DNA of 64,000 nucleotides from Tillus elongatus. Its lineage: Eukaryota; Arthropoda; Insecta; Coleoptera; Cleridae. Both the position numbers and the translations under genes were made by a program. Under the pieces are notes generated by a model. The model was not told the DNA's origin. It did no database searches and saw nothing but the letters and a program-made list of their open reading frames with translations. Of the stretch, positions 37,785 through 49,744 are shown in pieces (the first letter of the stretch is position 1; every line of letters begins with the position of its first letter). The stretch covers positions 20,395,739 to 20,459,738 of the forward strand of contig OZ023267.1 in assembly GCA_964006375.1 (NCBI GenBank). The letters run 5' to 3'.

Positions 37785-37860
37785 ACCCAGAGCGAATAGG
37801 GGTGCTGGGTGGGGAAGGAAATTAAACGGAAATATAAATGCAAATGTGAAAAAGCAGGTT
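37785..37860 (+). repeat. Interspersed repeat 'GGGGTGCTG' family, copy 2
   Basis: gagcgaataggggtgctggg, then gaaattaaacggaaatataa and atgcaaatgtgaaaaagcag; parallel to 32345 and 45505. Confidence 0.5.
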
Positions 37861-38039
37861 ATAGAAGGACAAGGAAAGAAAAAAACCATACCAACCGCGT
37901 TTATTTTCACGACTTGTGTTATGTAACGGTCCATGATTACTTTTTCGTATCTGCACTATGTATGTTGCCTTAATAGAGACTAGTATGTTTCTAAAATTGT
38001 AATAGAAAATTGAATTATTAGAAGAAGCCATTTGAAGGA

Positions 38040-38085
38040 TTGTTACGAAAGTTTCCTATCATAACGCACTTTCTGCATCCGGTGC
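38040..38085 (-). repeat. GCAGTAAGTGCG-type motif, single
   Basis: Complement reads ggatgcagaaagtgcgttat then gataggaaactttcg. Confidence 0.55.
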
Positions 38086-38902
38086 TATTGTTTAGGCTGC
38101 TATTTTTAAATATTGAGCATTTAAAAAACCGACGTACCTATGTTTCTTTCTGCATTTACGAAGGTCACTAACGCAAATGTGTAATCTTGTCTTTCCGTAA
38201 CCTTGGAAACACAAAAAAGTTGCTGCATGATGTCCAATTGTCTGTAAAACCGGGAAAAGGTAATTTCAGTGATGTTAAAAAATGGCCAGGGAAGTCGGTG
38301 AAATTTGGCAAATCGTTGCCACCAGTCAATGAACTTTTGTGTTGGTCAGAGAAAATTAAACAACTTACTCAACTGACTATAATTAAAAATATTAATCACT
38401 ATAGTAGGTATAGATGGACGGTTCTGCAACCTCCACATCCTCAACCCAGCTCCGCGCATGTGTGTGACGTCACAGCGACGAAACAAGATGGTGGGTTGGA
38501 TAGAGAGAGAAATGAGCTCTAACCTGAAATGACGTAATCTAAGATGGCTGACAGGAAGTGAAAAATCTGGGAAATTTGAAATTTAAAAGACATTCAGACT
38601 AACCTGTCAAAATAAGAGAGCCCACCGTTTTGATTTTTGTGAAAATGGCACATAAAAATATGGCTGACAGCGCAGGCGCAAACAAACTTTTTTATTTGTA
38701 GGGTTAGACACCCATGTGTGGGGTATCACCGTGCTCGTCTCGATGAGTGGAATTCAAATATAACACTTGCTCATGCACAAACGCAAAATTTTGAGTTTTC
38801 AAGTAAGAGTGAGTTGTGGTATAGAAGTAAAAATAAAATATATCATGAAGAGAACATCGCAACACTAAGCAGTTAGTGCTGAACATACAAGAACAAGCTT
38901 AT

Positions 38903-39140
38903 ATGGATGAACGCGAAGGTGAAGATTATGAAAGTGGACATATAGTTGAATTGTGTGACGTATATTTAGCTGGTTACTGCTCTACACAGTTCTTTGCATT
39001 ATCACTCGTTCGATACTAACCAGGAGCTGATTTGAGTAAGCCGTTCTTCAGGTATTTACCAGAAGAAGCAAAAAACCAATACAAATATTTTTACGATGGA
39101 GACGACAACAGAGAAGGTTGGTGCAGCGGAGAAATATAAA
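38903..39140 (+). pseudogene. Unrecognised reading frame with one internal stop
   Basis: From ATG at 38903, MDEREGEDYESGHIVELCDV continues to a TAA, and the same frame reopens at once as PGADLSKPFFRYLPEEAKNQ and ends GWCSGEI before TAA near 39138. Charged, coding-like composition but no motif I can name. It may be a relic of a transposon gene. Confidence 0.25.
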
Positions 39141-40483
39141 TTGCCTCACTAATAGTATTTGTAAGGCAACATTCTGCTATTCCTAAGTTTTCTACGTATG
39201 TCGATAGTAACCAAATGCTAGGTACAAGATAGTATAACGACGGGCCTAAATATCGGGAGTGACTATATGAACCGGGTTGTCAGTTCGAAGCCAACGATAA
39301 TTAAATTAAAAAAACTCCGATGCCGGAGTTAAGGGTGCTGGATCCTGTACTTCACAAAACCATTACGATCGAAGTCACCAAGAGTACAGTATGAAACATC
39401 CAAGAGGTTTGTGTTCACGGACGGTTCTCTTTTATTATCTCTTGCTTTTCAACCATTATTATCTCTTGATTTTCAACCATTTCTCAGACCCGCATTTTGA
39501 TTGAGAATCGTGTAAAGACCCAGTAACACGGCGCGTGATATGGCGAGTCTGGCTTGTCGATCGGCGTTCCACGCGACGTGTAGCCAAGGCGATCTGCGCA
39601 GAGCGGGATTCCACGAGCCTAGGATCAACCAGTGTGTTGGTAAGGTTGTACAACCTCAAAGTAACTGAAAAACTCGTATTGCTACCAAGTCAGTAGTGTA
39701 GTGAATCTTTTCAGAGATACATTTAATACTGAGATCTAGATCTACACGCCGTGTAGCACCCCTGACTTGTATCGTCACGGTTTAAGCGAGTTTGTATTCA
39801 CTGACGAATTTCTTTTGCTATCTCATTCTTGGATTTTGCGGTTATAAAAAAAGCATGATTTTTAACCTGCAATTTATCGATGTGGCAGCACTGGAAAATA
39901 AGTAGATTCGTATCTGATGGTTAGTCCAGTTAATGCCCACTCAGCCGTGTCTACCTAGAAGAAGCAATCCTATATGTGAATTGGATACCACACAAGATTT
40001 AACGGTCTTCTAAGTAATTGCCTCTATTAGCATGAAAAGATAATGCAATAATATCTATAATTTCATATAAATTATTCAATTAGTAGATATACATTATAAA
40101 TTATAACCTTACTAGTTACCCAAAGTCAATTTGATACAGTAACCAAGTATTGTAATTATAAATTTGGAATTTGATGAGTTATTAGATGAAAATGACTTAC
40201 TTGACAAAAAGTTAAGTTTAATATTTGTCAATGTCCTTCTGGAAGTTTTGCTAATACCTACTGGATCCAACCTACGAAAATTGCATCTCGAGCCAGCAGA
40301 CGTTTAAATCTTTGTTGCATTCTAAAATTAATATGAATAAACTAATAAAGATAAAGGCTTCGCCTGTGTATATTTTTGCAGTTTCAACTTCTGCTTCAAA
40401 AAACTGACTAGTGGAAATAATATTCGTTTTGTAGCATTGTTTTTAGTCTAAATTTGTTTAAACCCACAAATCTTTAACTTTAG

Positions 40484-41015
<532 letters not shown>

Positions 41016-41389
41016 ATGTTTAATATCACCGCGTTTCATTGACAATAGTTTATATGAGATCTAGTATGTCGTTGTCGTGGTAACGGAACATTTGATATTA
41101 TTGCGCAGGTCTGTTAGAAGCTGTAACTGATCTCGTATGGTATTGGTATGAGATTATGTATAGGTTTATTTGCTTGAGTCGACGAATTATTTGTGTCATT
41201 TGGGAAATTTTTATATACAAGTGCAATTATTCCTTTATTAATGTTAGTGGGTGGATTAAACACTGTGTTATGTTTTATCAACACATATAAAGGATCGAAG
41301 TTTTACAAAAGGGCTGATATGCAACAGGTTAGTTCTTACTCTCTAATGCTTTGGCGGTAGTTTTAGTTAAGTTTATGGTTTAACGTCCA

Positions 41390-41535
41390 TAATTTTTAGC
41401 TAATTTTCGTACAAAAAATTCGTCAGTTAGGAGACCGCGACTTTAGAATTTTAAAGATTTCTTCAAATGAGCGCAAACTAGGCCCCCTGGAATCCATATT
41501 CGGGTTTACGTTGAGTTTTGATCTGCTTACATATA
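41390..41535 (-). repeat. TA-array family tail, cut by a transposon end
   Basis: aatgagcgcaaactaggccc and ccatattcgggtttac, then acatatatacagggtgacgc, where a transposon end (cagggtgac) starts at about 41537. That transposon's other end was not found. Confidence 0.6.
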
Positions 41536-41759
41536 TACAGGGTGACGCGTTTCTACGGTAAAGCTGAATATAATTATTATTATACAAGAGACGAGAAAAA
41601 ATTGTATAAGTTAATTATAGGGTGTCTTGAGCTGCATCTTATAAAATTATTTTGAGAATCACCAGCTGGCCCATAAGTCGATCGTTGGTGATCCCTACAA
41701 TTATTTTTTTCGAACAGCCTTATTTTATTGCATTTTTTATCGAAATATGTTTGTAAGAA

Positions 41760-42075
41760 AAAAAATCAACACGCAGTAAGTGCGTTTTGGTAGCAAATTT
41801 TCATTAAATGCTTCAAATTTCAATAACTCAATTTGCTATTAACCTAAGATTTGTTGGCTAGAAAACCAACGTTTAAGGTATATTGTCGGAAAATTTTTGT
41901 ACATTTTCAAACAATAAGTTATTTTGATAAAATATGGCACATTGTTTCTACCATATAGGTTATACCGGTAACCAAATTGATGGCTGCTTGCATTAAAAAG
42001 ACATATTTGCTATTCAAAGCATTTTTATAAAAATTCACTGCCATAACGCACTTGCTACGTCCAGAGTTTTTTTAA
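41760..42075. mobile_element. Small MITE ended by the GCAGTAAGTGCG motif
   Basis: Left end caacacgcagtaagtgcgtt (41768), right end the complement of ctggacgtagcaagtgcgtt (to about 42072), about 305 bp. It ends only about 75 bp before cyclin D exon 3 and within reach of its branch-point region. Confidence 0.65.
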
Positions 42076-42148
42076 ATGTAGATTAAGAAAATTTAACAAA
42101 AGGTATTTTTGTTGGAAAGGCTTTATTTTAATCTGTCCTTTGTTTCAG

Positions 42149-42314
42149 GATTGGGAACTTCTAGTCTTAAGCAAACTGAAATGGGACGTGGCTGGCATAA
42201 CCCCCCAAGACTTCCTTAGGCATCTATTTAACAGGCTGAACATCCGTTCGATAGGAATTAATTTCGATATGGTGAATAGCCATGCGAAAACCCTGATAGC
42301 CCTTTGTGCACGAG
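42149..42314 (+). CDS. CycD: Cyclin D, coding exon 3 (residues 161-215)
   Basis: Follows CTTTGTTTCAG and starts in phase 0: DWELLVLSKLKWDVAGITPQDFLRHLF, aligning with the end of the first cyclin box. Glu163 in DWELL lies 29 residues after Lys134, the same spacing as the CDK-binding Lys-Glu pair in human cyclins A and D1. It continues INFDMVNSHAKTLIALCAR, the start of the second fold, and ends after one base of the next codon (donor G|GTACGT). At 166 bp it is close to the vertebrate exon. The next exon should begin in phase 1 and encode a F-PSM-AA-S-type helix. I did not find it downstream in this window. Confidence 0.93.
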
Positions 42315-43366
42315 GTACGTATTCTTCCGCTTCTTCTGTTTTCTGCCTCTTGTGTTTTCAGCGGACCAGACACTTGAAAGTTGTTGGGTCCGATAGTCGT
42401 CTGGCCTTCGCTCTCGCAATACAAACCGCGTAACATATTTATTATATAGACGAGACGTTTGCGGTCTTTTAACAGAGAAAGAATAATAGGCATGGGCACT
42501 GTAATTTGGCAAGGCGCAATCCGGGTTCTCATTATAGTGGCGGTTTATATGCTTATAAAGACGGGGTCCCAACGCAAACAGAGGCGGACCGTAAGCACCT
42601 GTTTAATGAATTTAGTCAAGTCACTGATTCTTATATGTTGAAAATTTAAAGAATTCGGTTCATTGTTCGCATACTTATGTGAACAAAGTAATGTAAACAT
42701 GCCTTGGACCAAGACTTTTTGGTTCGAATCAGGGCACTACGTGAAGTATCTTCTTGGGTGCACACTAACAATATTTAACCAAATTCTTCTCTCTCATGAG
42801 GATCTTGAGGCTTCATTGCTTACAGTAATAAACTCATCATGCATGTTATATTGTTTCAAAATTCTCTGAACTGAAATAGATAATACCTAAATCATCTTCA
42901 GCACTTAGTATCGACAACTGGGGTAATGCATGGAATTATGCCAGGACATTAAGCTGGCTGTTTTCGTAAGATGTTATAGGTGAATTAAAATTACGTGGTG
43001 CTTTTGAAGTGAAACCAAAAAGTACTCAAATATCAGGACGCTGTGACGTTTATGCCAAACAGTAATTTTACTCATTGCACACTTAGAACCTAACGGGAAT
43101 AACTTGAAAACCTCCACAAAAAATTCACACATAAGTCAGAAATGGCTAGTTTGGTATGGGCAGAATATACAAAAATGTGAATTTTAGCATCTTCCCAGGC
43201 TAGTAATAACATACAGGCTGTTCCATTCAAAAAATCTAGTTTTAGTAATTTTTTCAAGTGACGAAAATACATGTAATTATAAGCCACCTCTCTATTCCAA
43301 CTACGATTCAGACATTCTGTAGAGAGCGCCCGAGTATTACATAACTTCACAGTTAGTTATAGCGTC
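42315..43366 (+). other. Start of cyclin D intron 3; nothing else recognised
   Basis: Begins with the donor GTACGT. No repeat, RNA gene or convincing reading frame was recognised up to the SINE at 43378. Overlapping short frames at 42224-42640 are not conserved-looking. Confidence 0.7.
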
Positions 43367-43377
43367 TTAGTATCCCA

Positions 43378-43585
43378 GAAGCGTCTCCGTGGCCGTGCGC
43401 GAAAGTCGATTCAGCTTTCCAATACGGACTCGAGGGACGACGGTTCGAGACTCACCGGCGGCGGATGATTCTTCAAATCACTGTCGTCGTTGAGATCGAG
43501 CTCAAGGTGGAGGGTAGGTTAGTTTAGATGAGCAAAAATGGTCAGCAATGGCCTAATTGCCAGTAAGCATCTTACCTTTACCTTT
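43378..43585 (+). mobile_element. tRNA-derived SINE with target duplication, copy 2
   Basis: Same family as 33281-33486: A box TGGCCGTGCGCG, B box GGTTCGAGACTC, body gatcgagctcaaggtggagg, tail ending ttaccttta/ccttt. The flanks repeat ttagtatccca at 43367-43377 and 43586-43596. Confidence 0.88.
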
Positions 43586-43736
43586 TTAGTATCCCATAGA
43601 TCGAAGATATCAGCATTTGTCAAGGTCGTGTTTTTGTTGAGAAAGTTGCAAATTGATCTATAACACGTAAACGGCAAAATGTAGGTACATACACATTAAA
43701 TAAAGTATAGATATCCTAGAAATCAGATAATATACA

Positions 43737-43957
43737 GGGCGTTTCATTTGAAATATCAAAGTTATGGTACTACTTTCTACAAGTGGCAACGTTGCACTTT
43801 CTCAAATATTTTAGTCAGATGGAGCATGTTGCTTGTTTGTCAGTGATTTGCTCCCGTCGTTTATAAATGAAAAAAACCCTAAAAAAGGGAATAAATAGGA
43901 AAACTGTTTTGTCAAAAACTTCTCGTATACCATCTACCGTGAGTCACCCTGTATATC
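43737..43957. mobile_element. Short TA-flanked MITE
   Basis: Ends acagggcgtttcatttg and gagtcaccctgta, each next to TATA, give a roughly 220-bp element of mariner-like outline. Inverted repeats beyond about 8 bp are weak. Confidence 0.5.
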
Positions 43958-44084
43958 ACATTTTTGTGAAATCGTTGAATTCTAAGTAACCCCCATTTCT
44001 ATCAGGATGTGTTGAGCAATGATATGCATCAATCTGGAGTTGATTTGTATCATTTTTTAGCTTCTGTATAATTGTAAGCTACGC

Positions 44085-44175
44085 GTTCCATGCACAAAAA
44101 ACCAAAGGTTGCAGTGCTACGGGGAAGGGGGGGGGGGTGTGGCGCGGACGAGCCCTGAGGGAGAAAAAAAAAGCT
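44085..44175 (+). repeat. R1-like LINE 3' tail with a G-run
   Basis: aaaccaaaggttgcagtgct, a run of ten G near 44130, then gcgcggacgagccctgaggg and an A-run. The rest of the LINE is missing. Confidence 0.7.
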
Positions 44176-44597
44176 ACGTGTTCTCTTATTAGGGGATGTT
44201 CGGTGCAGAAAAGTCGTCTCTTTGCGTGCACACACAACAAGTTCGAAGAGCCTCTGGTAAAAAATAAAGCTTGGCAACCTATATTTTTGGTTTAGTTTTA
44301 ATGGTACAAAACATAATGGTTGCGGCTGTACCTTTATTTAGCTCTTCATCCTCCGATAACAGCAGCGCTTTCAGTTTTTTAATAACTTATTTTGTAAATC
44401 CCTTGCTTACCCTCCTCGACAGAAGTTAATTCTATTAAACTTGCACATGTTTTGGTAAATTCTCAGTTTTAGATAAAGACAGTTTCAGATAAAGCGACCA
44501 CCGATAGACAAAATTCGATATCTTACGTGCACGTTGACACTATTTTTACCTTTTGCTTCTTGTCCTCGCCGAGTTATTTAGATCTAAACTTGGCGCT

Positions 44598-45262
44598 TGC
44601 CCTTTTTTCCCCTCAGGGCTCGTCCGAGGCTTTGCCGCCCCGATAGCACCGCAACCTTTGGTTTATTGTGCATGCCCTTAGTCTTTTTACTCCACCCATT
44701 CCAAAATCACTGTGCTTTGAACTAGTCTGCATAGCGATTGGTCGGATGAAGTTTTATAATGCTCTGTCTCCGGTCTAGACTGACCGTAGATCAGTTGTCT
44801 TTTGCGGTCCAGAGCTTTACACTCGCACAAGATGTGCGAGGTCCCCCTCGAACCGTCCCATTTTATGCAAGTGTTTTTTAACGGCCATGTGTCCCGTCAA
44901 GATACCTGTTATGTTTCTGAGCTGTCCTTTGCTAAGATTTAGCAGCTCCACATCTCTCTTTGAACTGGGTTCGTCAATTATTGACTTCCCATGTCTGAGC
45001 CCTGGACAGTCTGCCCAGTACACCTTGTGTTGGTTTCTGACCCAGGACTTAATGGCTCCCCTGGCAGTGCTCTTTGTCACGCCCAGAGCCGGTTCTGGTC
45101 CCATAAATGGTTCTGCTGACCCTCTCTTTGCGAGACTGTCAGCTTCTCCATTGCCTTTGACCCCCGAGTGACCTGGCACCCAGATGAGGGTGACCTCATT
45201 CTGCCCAGCCAGGTCTCTCGTCTCGTCTCGGCACTCTCTCACCATGGCGCCTGCCCTGGTGT
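44598..45262 (-). mobile_element. R1-like LINE, 3' end with RNase H-type region
   Basis: Minus-strand retrotransposon remnant comprising the end of ORF2 (45245-44817) and a 3' UTR (cagagcattataaaacttca, caccgcaacc complement, ccctgagggg) finishing in an A-rich end near 44598. 5'-truncated near 45262. Confidence 0.8.
44817..45245 (-). CDS. LINE ORF2 C terminus: RNase H and tail
   Basis: Open frame of 142 codons. VTLIWVPGHSGVKGNGEADSLAKRGS is the last catalytic block of a LINE RNase H domain (the His of GHSG and the Asp of EAD). ELLNLSKGQLRNITGILTGH and KKHLHKMGRF follow, the C-terminal zinc-knuckle-type region of R1/I-group elements. The end has shifted frame: the 49297 copy continues LRGEGDESAQQILCECKALD, whereas here the frame ends GDLAHLVRV. 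Without RT and endonuclease it is non-functional. Confidence 0.8.
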   Translation of the reverse strand: MVRECRDETRDLAGQNEVTLIWVPGHSGVKGNGEADSLAKRGSAEPFMGPEPALGVTKSTARGAIKSWVRNQHKVYWADCPGLRHGKSIIDEPSSKRDVELLNLSKGQLRNITGILTGHMAVKKHLHKMGRFEGDLAHLVRV

Positions 45263-45504
45263 GGTAAGTTTAATTATTTTTTTCACAATTCCATCATTTT
45301 TCCTTGCTATGTTACATTTTCGTTTCCCGGTACACCCCCTCCCCAGCGGTTACCTATCACTGTATATTTCTCAGATTACACCGCGCCGTGTTTTTTATCG
45401 CTATATCGTGGGGGATTTCTTTCCCCTCCTGCATGCCTACAACCACCATCGATGCATAAACCACATGAAAAAAATGTTGGGAACACCCCCAAGGAATTAA
45501 CGGG

Positions 45505-45580
45505 ACATGGAGCGAATAGGGGTGCTGTGCGGGGTAGACGGGGTTTAAAAGAAGGTATGGTTGCAAAATGTGGAAACTGC
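45505..45580 (+). repeat. Interspersed repeat 'GGGGTGCTG' family, copy 3
   Basis: gagcgaataggggtgctgtg, then tttaaaagaaggtatggttg and caaaatgtgg. Confidence 0.5.
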
Positions 45581-45825
45581 AGCTTTTCGATGTCCGACTT
45601 AGCTGTTCTTTTCGCATTTTCCGGTCATATTCTCTTTTTGTTGTTTCAATTATATTTTTATTGTGGTTTGTACGTCCAGGGGGGTACAAGCACGTTTCTA
45701 AAAAAAATCCTAAAATTCTCCGTAAACGAAACTGCAAATTTACCAATGTTTTAGTTTATTATTTTTTGGGAAACAGAAATTCGGCTATATGTCTACCTAT
45801 TATTATCCTTATTTATATTTAGGCG

Positions 45826-45852
45826 AATTAAAAAAAATCGCTAATGAAGAGA

Positions 45853-45936
<84 letters not shown>

Positions 45937-46640
45937 AACGATAACTCAAAAAATAATGGACCAATCTTGATTAAATTTGGTGAGTACCTTCATTTTGCAA
46001 GTGGCTTGGATAAGTTCGTTAGCCAGGAAAATCTGACGAGGTTTTCCCGGAAAATGTTGTGTTTTCCTTCTAAAAAAAGTTCATATCTCCGGAAATAACA
46101 AAGTAAGGGCAACGAAATTTGATATACGTGTTTGTATTATGAAGTGTGAACTCTGTACCAAAATTTAGGTCAAGCTTTAAAGACAAAGAAGTTATGGACA
46201 GTTAAAAAAACAAATTTTGGAGTTTTCCTCAAAACGTCAAACTCGCACTTTTTAACGTCAAAATTGGCAATGTTTAGGCAAAGAACGCGAAACAAATACG
46301 GATTTTGAAAAGAAAATGTTGCAAGAAGAGTGTTCTGCAAACCCTTAAGTTTCAGATTCAACCGTCATTGCCCTTCATTTTACTAAAATATTTACAGAAA
46401 ATTCATTTTAAATAGACCCTTTCTCTGATGTTTTGGCTGTTGGTTTAAAGTTGATGCTTTCGCTGTAGGTTTAGTGAAGTTTATCGTTTAACGGTCTATA
46501 ATTTTTTTTAAGCTAATTTTCGTAGAACAAATTCGTTAATGCATTTTTGCATTTTTTATCGAAATATGATGCGTTTGCAAGAAAAAAATCTGGACGCAGT
46601 AAGTGCGTTTTGGTAGCGAATTTTCGATAAATTTGCAGTT
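45826..46640 (-). repeat. TA-array family, near full length
   Basis: Reverse copy: half palindrome (gcgaattaaaaaaaatcgc), (TA)n 45857-45933, core gttcgttagccaggaaaatc, cgtcaaaattggcaatgttt, gaccctttctctgatg, and the GCAG motif at 46593-46630 (ctggacgcagtaagtgcgtt). It parallels 14160-14965 and 58760-59660, but the ccggatatgggttc segment is deleted. Confidence 0.8.
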
Positions 46641-46745
46641 TAGCTCCCGAACACTTTTAAAAAACTGTTTTCAGAAACCTGCCTAGTAATGTTTCTGAAA
46701 CCAATTTTTTAAAAAGCTTTCGGGAGCTAATCTGCAAATTTACCG
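46632..46745. mobile_element. Hairpin (foldback) insert, about 114 bp
   Basis: aaatttgcagtttagctccc at the left and gggagctaatctgcaaattt at the right, with gtttctgaaa/ttttcagaaac arms around cctgcctagtaat. It sits exactly next to the GCAG motif. A half copy is at 55887-55945. Confidence 0.8.
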
Positions 46746-46749
46746 AATT

Positions 46750-47170
46750 TAATTAAATTCTTCAAATTTCAGTAACTCGATTTGCTATTAACGTAAGCTT
46801 TGTTGGTTAGGAAACCAACATTTAAGTTTATTTTCGGAAAATTCTTGTATATTTTCAAACCATAAGTAATTTGATAACATGTAGTACATTGTTTCTACTA
46901 CATAGGCTATACCGGTAATCAGATTGATGCCTGCTCGCATTTGCCATTAAAAACATTTTTATGGAAATTCACTTCCATAACACACTTGCTGCATCCAGCC
47001 TTTTGAAAAATGTTTATATATTTTCAAACAATAAAGTTATTTCGATGAAATATGGTACATTGTTTCTACTATATAGGCAACCAAGTTTGATGCCTGCTTT
47101 CATCAAAGACATTTGCTATTAAAAATACTTTAAAAAAAATTCGCTACCATAACGCACTTGTTTTGAGTTT
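46750..47170. repeat. GCAG-motif MITE remnants (two right ends)
   Basis: The segment taactcgatttgctattaac, cattgtttctactacatagg and the complement of the motif at 46968-47000 is followed by a second partial repeat of the same pieces ending at 47130-47165. A further single motif lies at 47410-47440. Confidence 0.6.
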
Positions 47171-48405
47171 GCCATTAAGGCAGGTAAAGTTTATTTTGCT
47201 CCAAGGTTTAATTTTGTATATTTATGTCATCAGATATCGACATTTTAATAATCGGTTACCCAAAACCATCGTTTTTACCAGAAATAGCTCAATAATTAAA
47301 AGTATCGCAAGATTCAAGAAAAAAATCATTCCCCACCGCAGGCACATACACGCAAACCCTCTGATTAACTTGATATCGCAACTTTTGACAAGGACAAACG
47401 TTAGAAAAAAATTCGCGACCATAACGCTTTTGATCTGTCTAGACTTTCTCAAGATCTATTCAAATCACAGTAGACCAATTAAATTTCTCACTGCGAACTT
47501 CTGAAAGTGATGAACCTGCGTAGAGTGATTCTATCTAATACATAATACAAATTATACAAGTTATTGTTGTGGTGCCATTCACCCAATGTCGTTTTCATCA
47601 CGGGCTGCCACTGCTGATCACATAAAAGCATAACCTAAGAGGCCCCCCCAGTCAAATAAGAACTCTCGATTTCATCGGAATATGTTCTCCCACATGACCG
47701 CGCTTCTTCTCTTCTTGTGTCTGCACCTTGTCTGGTTCACTAGCCTTACAGACCAAACAACTCCTGCGTCACTGTTTGGGTCACACTCGCCACTTCTCCT
47801 CTCAAGTCCGCGATATAAACTACGCGAACAAATTATGTTACATCATATAGCGAAATTACCGACCGTGGGCGACTTCGAGATCCTCTCTTGTCAACTGCTT
47901 GGAGTTTTCGTCACACCTTGCAAACGTGGTAACAGACCATGACAACAATAATATTTGCAGTACCTTTAATAAAAACGCCGTCACATTGTCTCACTAACTG
48001 ATTCAATTATAACACTTTACTCTTACACGTTATGGTATTTTCTGTTTGCCTTTGTGACAACATGAAACTTAATTATATATTAAACACGGGTAATAATTTC
48101 ACGGCGATAAAACACGTATGAAAGGCGACTCACCGTGTTGGCCAACACATTTAATTGATTATACATCTTGTCACCTTTTCTTAATTAGCCAACTTCTTGA
48201 GGATTTCCAATTATTGGAAATTTCTAAGTCAGAATTTTGAACATTAAGAATTATTTTTGTTAGCCAAATTTCATAGAAACTGATCGCTGATTTCCGACTT
48301 CCAACGTGTCTCAATTAGGACGAATTAAAATCCCTATAACCCATATTTAAAACCTCTCAAAACTTTATTTATTAGTTATCTTTGTAGCTATTTACTGGGA
48401 GTGTA
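47171..48405. other. No supported feature except one GCAG motif
   Basis: Contains a frame at 47682-47942 with a hydrophobic N terminus, but no family resemblance and no splice context. Otherwise AT-rich unique sequence. Confidence 0.5.
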
Positions 48406-48407
48406 TA

Positions 48408-49296
48408 CAGGGTGATTCATAAGTGATGACCAAAAATGAAACCCCATGTTCTTTGAACAATTTTAGAGAGGGTATGTCCTATAAAAAATTTTCCTATAAT
48501 GCTTCATTAAAAAGATACTGGGTGTTGAAGTTGAATTTCAAAAAATAAAATTTCCCAATTTTTTAAAAAGTAGTACATATATTTTACTGAAACTTCGCAT
48601 GTGTAGGCTGTTATGGAAGGCGCGTATTCTACCATAACAATTGAATCGGATAATCCAGCAGTGGCGCGCGTACCCACATGCCATTGGTTATCCCTCAAGA
48701 AAAAAACGGGTATGCCAACGATATTTTTTTTTTATTTTTTATTTTTTTAATCTTACTTTCATTCGTGAACATAATGACTCTCTTGATAATTTTCTGTACG
48801 ACGCTTATTTGTCGAGTAAGCAATGAATCAGGTAGGTGTTTTAGAGCACAGTTCATGATTTTTAACCAGTCGTTGTTGGGTAGAAAATCGCAATGATACA
48901 CTTTTATCAGGCTTATAGTAATTTATTTATTACAATAAATGTTTAAAAATGCCTCCATTGGCCTGAATACACGCACATCTTTTTATTATGGAAAATTTAA
49001 TGTCTTGAGGATTCATTGTTGCTTGAATATGACGAAAAGCATTATTTATCAGTTGTTGTAGCTGCTGTGGTGTATTTATTTGTTCACTGTAGACCAGTCG
49101 CTTAAAATCACCCCAAATATAGAAGTCAAGTGGGTTTAAGTCCGGTGATCTCGCAGGCCAATGTATTGGTCCAGTTCTGCCAATCCATCTTTCATTATAA
49201 TGTTCATGTAGCCATGTAACAACGTTTCGACTATGATGCGCTGGTGCACCGTCATGCTGGTACCACATTATACCTCTTGTTGCTAGTGGAATGTCA
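48408..49296 (-). mobile_element. Mariner-like transposon, 3' half, replaced upstream by a LINE
   Basis: One terminal repeat (acagggtgattcataagtga) lies at about 48411 next to TATA. The transposase C terminus is encoded from 49296 down to 48930. The other end is missing: at 49296 the sequence switches to LINE. Confidence 0.75.
48930..49296 (-). pseudogene. Mariner/Tc3-like transposase, C-terminal half
   Basis: Reads LTDDIPLATRGIMWYQHDGAPAHHS (second catalytic Asp), WIGRTGPIHWPARSPDLNPLDFYIWG (third catalytic acid in SPDLNPLDF), then RLVYSEQINTPQQLQQLI and a C terminus CACIQANGGIFKHLL. It is open to its stop, but the N-terminal half with the DNA-binding domain and first Asp is gone. The apparent start MNWVRQ (49325) is encoded by the adjoining LINE, not by the transposon. 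Confidence 0.85.
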
Positions 49297-49720
49297 TCTG
49301 TCAATAATTGACGAACCCAGTTCAAAGAGAGCTGTGGAGCTGCTAAATCTTAGCAGAGGACAGCCCAGAAACATAACAGGTCTCTTGACGGGGCACATGG
49401 CCGTCAAGAAACACCTGCATAAAATGGGGCGGTTCGTGGGGGACCTCGCATGCAGACTCCGCGGCGAGGGGGATGAATCAGCCCAGCAAATCTTGTGCGA
49501 GTGTAAAGCTCTCGATCGCAAAAGACAACTGACCTACGGTCAGTCTAGACCGGAGACAGAGCATCATAATAGTTCACCCCACCGATCGCTGTGCAGACTA
49601 CTGCAAGGCACAGTGATTTTGGAATGAGTGGAGTGAAAAGACTAAGGGCATGTACATTAAGCCAAAAGTTGCAGTACTATCGGGGCGGCAAAGCCGCGGA
49701 CGAACCCTGAGGGAGAAAAA
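49297..49720 (+). mobile_element. R1-like LINE 3' fragment
   Basis: Same family as 44598-45262. The + strand reads KRAVELLNLSRGQPRNITGL, HLHKMGRFVGDLACRL, GDESAQQILCECKALDRKRQ (with cysteines spaced as a zinc knuckle) and LCRLLQGTVILE, with a stop at 49625. The 3' UTR ends ccctgagggag plus A-run. Starts abruptly in caataattgacgaaccc at 49297. Confidence 0.8.
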
Positions 49721-49744
49721 AAATCATAAGAGTCTCTCTAAATG

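Noticed and set aside
42224..42640. Alternative frames overlapping and following cyclin D exon 3
   Set aside because: Shadows of the exon and its intron; the exon frame with matching splice sites explains the sequence.
42700..42745. B-box-like ggttcgaatcaggg suggesting a tRNA or SINE
   Set aside because: No A box at a suitable distance and no cloverleaf.
47682..47942. Frame with a signal-peptide-like N terminus
   Set aside because: No recognisable family, splice context or conserved composition; hydrophobic starts arise by chance in AT-rich DNA.
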